From positions 6,614,765-6,678,764 of the forward strand of contig CM037862.1 of assembly GCA_021292105.1 (NCBI GenBank): a stretch of 64,000 bases of DNA. Reading direction: 5' to 3'. The number at the start of each line of letters is the position of its first letter. Position 1 is the first letter of the stretch. This DNA is from Anadara kagoshimensis (Eukaryota; Mollusca; Bivalvia; Arcoida; Arcidae). Shown here piece by piece: positions 60,001 to 64,000 of this stretch. The position numbers and the translations under genes were made by a program. The notes under the pieces are model-generated. The model was not told where the DNA came from and searched no databases. It worked only from the letters and a program-made list of their open reading frames with translations.

Positions 60001-62834
60001 ACTCCACTGTACATATATGTGATATTTTGTATATTTCAGTGACTACGGATACTTCCGACCTGAGGGTAAAGATGACTGTAACAAAATTAAAGATTTTAGA
60101 AATCCTGAAATTGATATATGTTTGAGAGGACATGAAGAAAAAATAGTTACAAAAGGGTAAGTCATGGATTTACAATAACTTTGAAAAAGGTTGTGTTTGT
60201 GACGTCAAACTTGATCATGTTGCGTGAGTACCTTCATGAGATTATAATTCAATTCTGCTTTGTTTCAAGTATTTTGATTGGCCAAATCTTTATTGTTTTA
60301 ATGCATGGATGGATTGGCTCTCAGTGACGTCATCTTGTTATGGACGAAGCACAGAGACATTTTAATTCCTATGCCATAGCGATGCTTTTTTTAACTTGCC
60401 ATGGCTATAGTGTTATTTAAATTGTTAATTTGTTGTTTTCTTTAAATTTCTATAAATTGAATTATAAGAAATGAAAATAAGTTTTCTTTTTGTTATGGAA
60501 GTATGAAAGAGTTATTCAGTGTGCAAATGTCCCATTCTTTCATACTTCCATAACAAAAAAAAAAAAAATTCATTCCTTAATTGGGGATTGTTTTGAAAAA
60601 GTGTTTCATATACATATAAGGAAAAATAGTAGCATTTTAAATATTTTAGAATATGATATTACTTACTTACTTAATCCTCTTCGTCTCCGATGAGACATAA
60701 GGCTGCAACTTTCTGCCTCCATTTGGGTATGTCTTTGGCCAGTTTCTGTGCTTCTCCCCATGTCATTCCTGTAGTTCTGCCGCCACTGTCCTTCTCCATG
60801 TTGTTTTAGGCCTGCCAGGTCTTCTCTTGCCAGGCGGAGTCCATCTTAAGGCAACCTTCGGGTGTCGTTGTTGCTCCATTCTGAAGAAATGGCCTAGCCA
60901 TTTTAACCTCCTTTCTTTTATTTCTGTGCTGATCTTCCTGCAATTGGTCTTGTTTAGGAGTTCGACATTTGATATTTTCTGAGGCCAAAATATTTTACAG
61001 ATCTTTCGCAAACAGCCATGGTAAAAACTTTCAATTTTGTTCATGTCACTTTGGATGATTCTCCAGCACTCTGATCCATATAATAAGATGGATTTGATGT
61101 TGCTATTAAACAGCTTAATTTTTGATATGGCAGTATTGTATTTTTGTATTTCAGATATAGAAAAATCCCAGGTGATAAATGTAGTAATGGATTTGTACCC
61201 ACGGGTGAGCTAATAAACTTAAATAAACACTGTACAGAAGGAAAAGAAAGCAAATTAATAGTTCAACAGGATGAAACAACACCAAGGGTATGTAACATAT
61301 GTATAGCTTATTTATATCCTGCTTAAGTCAGTTACAGTTCAGGGCCTTGGTGACTGACTGGTCTAAAACACAATGCTTCTTATCCTAGTTAAAATCCAGC
61401 TCTTGACAGAACCTAGTGTACAGGTCTCAGATAAAACACTCTGCTGCCTTTTGACTGAATTAAAATATTGTTAACATATTTATTTTCGTGGTGCACTAAT
61501 TTTTGCTTATTTCATGGTTGTTTGTTTCATGCAAAAATTAGATTATGCTTATTTATTATAGTGTATATTAAAAAAAATGAAAATTTATTTACCCTGAAAT
61601 GTTTAAATTCATATACTTCGCAAATAAATACATGTGGAATTAAATATGTTTACAGTATCCCAGTGACAAATGGATTTTATTCATACTCAGTTCAATGCCA
61701 AGTAGATTATTTGTCAGACATCATCCTTGATTTTTATTAAAATATCAAAATTTAATGCTGAAAATAAAAAAAAAAACCCATAAATAAAACAACATCTTTT
61801 TCTAGTTCCAAGTTACATCTACTTGGTGCCAAGTACACAGCACCTGTTACTTGACACTGTCAAGCAGTTTAAAAACTTTATCTGAGGTCAGAGTGAGAGA
61901 CAGTTTGTTAGATTGGCTTACCAAAGGTTGACATTTATCTGTTAGCATGCTTATATTCTCAACCATCCCAGAACTGACTGTCTCGATATAAGTGAAATAA
62001 TCATGACTAGGGAGTAAAACACAATTCAATCGCATCATTTTCAGTTATGCCATGGTATTTACTCACTTAGCCAACCATTTCAAATTTCCTACTTGGTAAA
62101 TTTTCCACCTGTAAACTGGTATAGTTTATTTTCTAAGATATTTGTTTCATTAGTGGCAGATTTGGGGAAGAACCCTATTTTGTGGTCTATATAAAATGAA
62201 ATTTATATGATTTTCATATTTTGGGATACTTTACTGTAGAATAATATGTACATGTATGAAGGATTGTACTTTTCATCTTCTTCCATTAATTGGAAAAATC
62301 TTTACCACACTAGACCAACTTCATATAGAACTGAGGGACACTATTATCAACATGTTTGGTTAAAGTAGCCGAATATAAAGAAAATGTCATTTATCATGAA
62401 AATTAAATATGGCAATAATTTACTATTTAGAGAGTGATAAACAGAAAATAAAATGCAAGATTAAGTAAAAAATCTAAAATAAAATTGTATTACAAAGTCT
62501 AGGTGAAGTTGGTCAAGCTATTTATGAGGCTTGGTTTGAATTTTGTGTTGCACTTAAAACTTTAGCTGTTTTATTTAACTAACAGAATGATTTAAAGAAC
62601 ACTAGCATCCCTGAGGTAGATTCTATCAACTCCAAGGTAGAAAATACCAACCCTAAGGTGGACACGACCAACCCTAAGGTTGACATTACCAATCCTAAGG
62701 TAGACACTACCAACCCCGAGGTAGAAACTACCACACCTGAGGTGGCCACTACCACTTCTAAGGTAGACAGTAGAAATACATCACTGAGGTTCTTGAGCAG
62801 TTTATTATCCACTGCTTTGTTAAGCTTAAGATAG
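32945..62834 (+). CDS. SORT1: Sortilin-like VPS10-domain receptor (19 coding exons)
   Basis: This is a type of receptor that binds propeptides and neuropeptides and sorts cargo between Golgi, endosomes and cell surface. Exons: 32945-33195, 34758-34817, 36970-37037, 37232-37334, 38097-38273, 46739-46809, 47308-47387, 47980-48113, 48629-48712, 49143-49203, 50100-50350, 50756-50858, 51464-51540, 53119-53404, 54278-54401, 56320-56394, 60040-60156, 61155-61287, 62586-62834. All are GT-AG with agreeing phases. Seen in order: signal peptide; furin-type site SRNRR before DTADAKC; ten-bladed propeller with Asp-boxes (SKNNGRTW, STDGGKTW, TSDGGYTW, STDEGQCW); the 10-CC module with all ten cysteines (from FTKQC to LNKHC); then a Thr/Asn/Pro repeat tail. 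The total is about 834 residues, near sortilin's 831. There are no PKD, LDLR or fibronectin domains, so it is sortilin-like rather than SorLA or SorCS. Odd points: a frame conflict in exon 1 and no clear transmembrane segment. The symbol denotes the family, not proven orthology. Confidence 0.93.
33715..33845 (+). pseudogene. LINE reverse-transcriptase fragment
   Basis: Around 33729-33775 the plus strand reads KLGKAAGPDNLKA, the conserved start of many LINE reverse transcriptases (GKAAGPDxI/L). Only about 100 bp is recognisable. Confidence 0.5.
33865..34555. mobile_element. CAGTGCTTC-ended TIR element, 6-bp duplication
   Basis: The element is 691 bp in receptor intron 1. The inverted ends share CAGTGCTTCAGATTGTC; CTCATG is at 33859-33864 and 34556-34561. 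No transposase. It lies just after a LINE fragment. Confidence 0.8.
34873..35747. mobile_element. CAGGG-ended TIR element with TAAAG duplication in receptor intron 2
   Basis: The element is 875 bp; ends are CAGGGCTCCAAGTAG and the inverse, flanked by TAAAG at 34868-34872 and 35748-35752. Several ctagcc motifs lie near both ends, as in subterminal transposase-binding repeats. The 127-aa frame at 35169-35552 has no recognisable domain. Confidence 0.8.
35980..36290 (+). mobile_element. tRNA-derived SINE
   Basis: The head has an A box (TAGCTCAGTTGGTAGAGTGC) and a B-box region (gtgggttctaacc), then a body with gtagtgactgttctttcgcc and a tail with gatataagtgaaatattct. Receptor intron 2, sense orientation. 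It is a transposon, not a tRNA gene. Confidence 0.85.
36634..36811. mobile_element. MITE family A in receptor intron 2
   Basis: The element is 178 bp between TA dinucleotides, from CAGTTGAATCTGG to gacaggttttactg. Interior matches the 7095 copy. Confidence 0.8.
37800..37975 (+). mobile_element. SINE-like repeat in receptor intron 4
   Basis: gcagtggctgagtagtaagg and taggtttgaatcc look like A and B boxes; gtgcagagtttgtggaagtt follows. A different head from the copy at 35980. Confidence 0.4.
38405..40291. mobile_element. MITE family A expanded by internal tandem repeats and interrupted
   Basis: TA-flanked ends CAGTCAAACC and, inverted, CAGTCAAACCTGTCTATAAA enclose about four copies of a roughly 122-bp internal unit (ggcctatataaggactacct and ctctttattcatatttttt). 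The second unit is split by about 1.37 kb of unrelated sequence (38621 to about 39986). This shows both internal duplication and a nested insertion. Confidence 0.8.
38621..39986. mobile_element. 1.37-kb insertion with hairpins at both ends (Helentron-like?)
   Basis: The inserted block lies between T runs of the split MITE unit. Near its left edge is GTTCAC-gata-GTGAAC and near its right edge AGCAC-gac-AGTGCT, two short hairpins. It contains no gene; a smaller inverted pair (ttttaccagttccgaa and ttcggaactggtaaaa) spans about 39175-39549 and a C run follows 39894. Terminal hairpins and insertion between Ts are features of Helentron-type rolling-circle elements, but the class is not proven. Confidence 0.45.
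41070..41090 (+). CDS. SORT1: Candidate 21-nt microexon of the VPS10 receptor (AGSKSLK)
   Basis: Within the 8.5-kb intron between exons 5 and 6, gtgtttattttag precedes 21 nt ending in AAAG, followed by gtttgt. Both flanking exons are phase 0, so inclusion would add seven residues (AGSKSLK) between VMGTK and TLHVSKNNG, at a loop between propeller strands, without changing frame. The acceptor is good and the donor (GTTTGT) is weak, as is usual for regulated microexons. It may also be chance; sortilins are complete without it. Confidence 0.35.
41466..41590. repeat. (AG)n/(GT) microsatellite region
   Basis: Purine-rich GA run with short GT blocks, about 380 bp after the candidate microexon. Confidence 0.95.
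41591..43877. other. Receptor intron 5, unassigned part
   Basis: A possible decayed TIR element with cagccttcaaa and tttgagagctgctg lies at about 42452-42862, with internal ggccacca repeats; two copies of the SINE tail motif are near 43293 and 43523. No exon seen. Confidence 0.35.
43878..44085. mobile_element. MITE family B
   Basis: About 208 bp; TATAGGCAAACAACATTGAC at the left and its inverse (gtcaatgttgtttgcctata) at the right. No coding capacity. It is in receptor intron 5. Confidence 0.8.
44244..44303. repeat. Short tandem repeat, three 19-bp units
   Basis: Repeated tgcataaagtgcatacata, each unit itself partly palindromic (atgcat-like). Confidence 0.85.
44434..45216. mobile_element. 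Pogo/Tigger-type non-autonomous element
   Basis: The element is 783 bp between TA dinucleotides; ends are CAGCAGAACTTTGA and, inverted, CAGTAGAACTTCGA. These resemble Tigger termini. The 101-aa frame at 44927-45232 shows no transposase motif. Confidence 0.75.
45490..45721. mobile_element. MITE family B, second copy in the same intron
   Basis: About 232 bp with TATAGGCAGACAACATTGAC and the inverse. It has the same ends as the copy at 43878 but a different interior length. Confidence 0.8.
46457..46707. mobile_element. MITE family A, 31 bp before receptor exon 6
   Basis: The element is 251 bp, flanked by TA, from CAGTCGAAACTG to atgcttgactg, with the internal unit duplicated. It leaves only 31 bp between its end and the exon 6 acceptor at 46739. 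Confidence 0.8.
49800..49985 (-). mobile_element. SINE-like repeat, reversed, in receptor intron 10
   Basis: The minus strand reads TAGTGAGTGGTCTGAAGTGC and ggatcaaatccca at tRNA-like A/B spacing. The rest is decayed. Confidence 0.4.
51578..51754. mobile_element. MITE family A, decayed, after receptor exon 13
   Basis: The interior (ctatataaaggccacctg) and right end (agacaggtttgact) match the family; the left end is eroded. Confidence 0.7.
51849..52195 (+). mobile_element. tRNA-derived SINE, well preserved copy
   Basis: Same family as the copy at 35980; here the B box is the canonical GGTTCGATCC and the tail reads gatataagtgaaatattctt then gactgggacgttaaacacc. In receptor intron 13, with a family A MITE close upstream. 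Confidence 0.88.
53530..54105. repeat. Dispersed repeat, copy 2, in receptor intron 14
   Basis: Same family as 3290-4385 and in the same orientation; it is shorter because part of the middle is missing. Confidence 0.7.
54520..55758. mobile_element. TA-flanked TIR element, CCGTAATCC ends
   Basis: The element is 1239 bp in receptor intron 15; ends are CCGTAATCCTTCTATATATT and its near-exact inverse, with TA at 54518 and 55759. Subterminal ttcggacacccc motifs occur at both ends. No transposase is recognised; probably a non-autonomous Tc1/pogo-type element. Confidence 0.8.
56437..56790. repeat. Minisatellite, about 65-bp unit
   Basis: Roughly five units of gagagattattttacttat plus a gtcaccagttaaagttttgtc-like half, between receptor exons 16 and 17. 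Confidence 0.75.
57085..57263. mobile_element. MITE family A next to the Tigger element
   Basis: Starts CAGTCAAACCTGTCTATAAA directly after an AT microsatellite and ends ggcaggttggactg. The Tigger element begins 25 bp further on. Confidence 0.85.
57288..60009 (-). mobile_element. Tigger (pogo group) DNA transposon, nearly whole, in receptor intron
   Basis: The element is 2722 bp with TA on both sides; ends are CAGTGGACTTCGGCTATAGC and, inverted, CAGTGGAGTTCATCTATAAC. One transposase frame of 522 codons runs from ATG 59444 to the stop at 57876 on the minus strand. It begins with a CENP-B/psq-type DNA-binding domain (KYQVLTAVDSGIKSKKQIAS), then the DDE domain: YNMDESG, LLFVDNCPAH, LQPMDQG, with 30 residues between the last two Asps, and an acidic C-terminus (SDDDDDVPLAFLRQNW). 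Three in-frame stops (59319-59321, 59175-59177, 58488-58490) disable it; no frameshift is evident. It lies between receptor exons 16 and 17. Confidence 0.93.
60487..60559. repeat. Inverted repeat, 24-bp perfect arms
   Basis: Arms 60487-60510 and 60536-60559, beginning TTTTTGTTATGGAAGTATGA, are exact inverses with a 25-nt loop. In receptor intron 17. Confidence 0.85.
60663..61135 (-). mobile_element. 5'-truncated LINE, 3' end of the reverse-transcriptase ORF
   Basis: On the minus strand from about 61133 the frame reads KLFNSNIKSILLYGSECW, then RRLKWLGHFFRM, KVALRWTPPGKRRPGRPKTT and WRRTVAAELQE. This is the C-terminus of an endonuclease/reverse-transcriptase LINE protein of the type common in invertebrates. 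The upstream part is absent. The truncation point is only about 20 bp from the receptor exon 18 acceptor, in antisense orientation. The clade (RTE, CR1 or other) is not certain. Confidence 0.8.
62586..62834 (+). CDS. SORT1: VPS10 receptor last exon: 7-residue repeats and short hydrophobic end
   Basis: After a ctaacag acceptor in phase 0 the exon encodes NDLKNTSIPE, then seven to eight copies of a 7-residue unit (VDTTNPK and variants, 21 nt each), then VDSRNTSLRFLSSLLSTALL and SLR before TAG. The Thr/Asn/Pro-rich repeat looks like an extended, possibly O-glycosylated stalk. The final 14 or so residues are hydrophobic but short and end in Arg, with no cytoplasmic tail and no YxxL or acidic-dileucine sorting signal. 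It could be a GPI-attachment signal, a secreted end, or one of several alternative last exons. Confidence 0.8.
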   Translation, partial: NDLKNTSIPEVDSINSKVENTNPKVDTTNPKVDITNPKVDTTNPEVETTTPEVATTTSKVDSRNTSLRFLSSLLSTALLSLR

Positions 62835-63028
62835 ATAGATATACTGACCTGCTTAGCTTTATGTCATGTTTTGAGTATAACAACTGCTATTACCTGGCTA
62901 ATCACACTAGGTTCTGTGTGGCTACTTTGTACTAAAACAGTGGACGACTTTCAAGTGGAAACACAATGAAATACTATTTACAGAGGTCTAAAACAGCAGT
63001 ATTGCAATTAAGGGTTGACATTTTTTCT

Positions 63029-63150
63029 TAATTGTTCATCAAGGTATGAATTGTTAATGCAGACTGGGACAAATTACATAAATCAGGAAGCGAAGGTTGA
63101 TTTGTCCCAGCTTGTTTTAACAGTTCATGCATGATGAACAATTATAATAC
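63029..63150 (+). repeat. Long imperfect hairpin in the probable receptor 3' UTR
   Basis: The left arm (taattgttcatcaaggtatg, running on to actgggacaaat near 63074) pairs with the right arm (atttgtcccagc to tgatgaacaatta) over about 46 bp with a few mismatches and bulges; the loop is about 22 nt. It may be a MITE relic or an RNA hairpin. Confidence 0.7.
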
Positions 63151-63986
63151 AAAGGTCAATCCTTATATTTACAATTACTTTAATGCTCTTTTTGCGAAGG
63201 ATGATTTTTAAAGAATAGTAGACAGAAACCGTCCAATTAAAATGTCATTTAGGACTTTTTATGGAGCTTGCACATTATTACATTTCATATGCCATTATGG
63301 AACTATTTACATTTTAACAGTTCATAAAAAAATAATGTTAGTTGTAGAAAAGAGGTTTATATAGAAATTATACTGTATATTGTTTCAGTTTAATTACTAA
63401 TATTTATGATGTTATGTTATAAGATGGTTTTTGTGCATGGGAATTTGTCTTGTTATTCATTGTATATACTTACATATTTAACTTGTTGTGCTGTTGTATG
63501 GTGAATGTAGGACAGTTAGGCAACTCCCACATACCTTCATACTATTTAGAATATTTCTCTATATATTAAAGATGTGCACCTTTCATTATCATAGCATTTG
63601 ATTAATCCATGCATTGTCACGACTGGTGAGTCTTAATGCATTTTCAGAAACATTAGTGTGACAGTTATAGAGGATTATTAAAGTTGTCTCCCTTTATTTA
63701 CATACAAATATATATATTCTTATCTAATGTCTCAGTTTTAGTTTTACTCTCTTACTGTTGACTTATTTTTGTATATTTTCCCCCAAATTTTTTCCTACTA
63801 TCTTTCTGGTTTTGTTGAATTGCTTTGTTTAGTGCATGAAAATTCAACAAGACCGCATATAATTTTCTGTCTATAGTTGTCATTATAATGTAACCGGGTC
63901 AGAGACTCTTTGTTTCTTGTTCTGATTCTGTATAGTGGTAAATTAACATGTCAACTTAAAGCTATGATTTAATTGTTTGTTGTTTG

Positions 63987-63992
63987 AATAAA
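63987..63992 (+). terminator. Canonical polyadenylation signal AATAAA
   Basis: AATAAA eight bases before the window edge, about 1.15 kb after the receptor stop codon and on the same strand. It is the best candidate for the end of that transcript; cleavage would fall at or beyond the edge. Confidence 0.4.
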
Positions 63993-64000
63993 ACATATGT

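Larger units (their letters stand above)
62835..64000 (+). other. Probable 3' UTR of the VPS10 receptor gene
   Basis: No further exon with a family match is seen after the stop at 62832-62834. An ATTAAA lies near 63567 and AATAAA at 63987-63992, close to the window edge. The stretch contains a long imperfect hairpin (63029-63150). If the gene instead continues, its transmembrane exon would lie beyond the window. Confidence 0.5.

Noticed and set aside
62579-62812. 77-residue minus-strand frame with repeated LVVSTLG
   Set aside because: Antisense shadow of the 7-residue repeats of the receptor's last exon.

Overview
The window is animal nuclear DNA: AT-rich, with GT-AG introns, long introns packed with small DNA transposons, tRNA-derived SINEs and microsatellites. 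The repeat make-up, especially a pearl-like element with a central 169-bp tandem array and a SINE whose tail reads gatataagtgaaatattctt, points to a mollusc, most likely a bivalve. That assignment is inference.

Two host genes can be read exon by exon. On the minus strand, 29903 down to 16235, is the gamma subunit of mitochondrial F1Fo-ATP synthase (ATP5F1C), in seven coding exons. On the plus strand, 32945 to 62834, is a VPS10-domain sorting receptor closest to sortilin, in nineteen coding exons plus a candidate 21-nt microexon. The two genes are head to head with about 3 kb between their start codons. That gap holds a 1.47-kb long-TIR transposon with a 9-bp target duplication and a cluster of GGAACGAGTTG repeats. 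A third small gene, a 139-aa protein of unknown function, is at 9988-10407 on the minus strand.

Layout: 1-9.9 kb is mostly non-coding, with a reverse-transcriptase fossil (about 840-1440), a dispersed repeat (3.3-4.4 kb), microsatellites and small TIR elements. 9.9-10.4 kb is the unknown gene. 11.6-13.7 kb holds SINEs. 13.9-15.2 kb is a decayed mariner. 16.2-29.9 kb is ATP5F1C; its introns carry CAGGG-ended TIR elements, the pearl-like element and a 5.3-kb TIR element that fills most of intron 1. 30.6-32.1 kb is the intergenic transposon. 32.9-62.8 kb is the receptor gene; its introns hold eight or more further TIR elements, a nearly complete Tigger, two SINEs and a LINE tail. 62.8-64 kb is the probable 3' UTR, with AATAAA at 63987.

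Points most worth a second look: (1) the receptor has a complete VPS10 propeller and 10-CC module but ends in a 7-residue Thr/Asn/Pro repeat and a short hydrophobic tail, not the transmembrane and cytoplasmic tail of sortilin; (2) the phase-0 microexon; (3) two one-base frame conflicts in these otherwise intact genes, which look like consensus errors; (4) the nested and paired transposon structures, including one element whose terminal repeat is split by a 406-bp foldback element.
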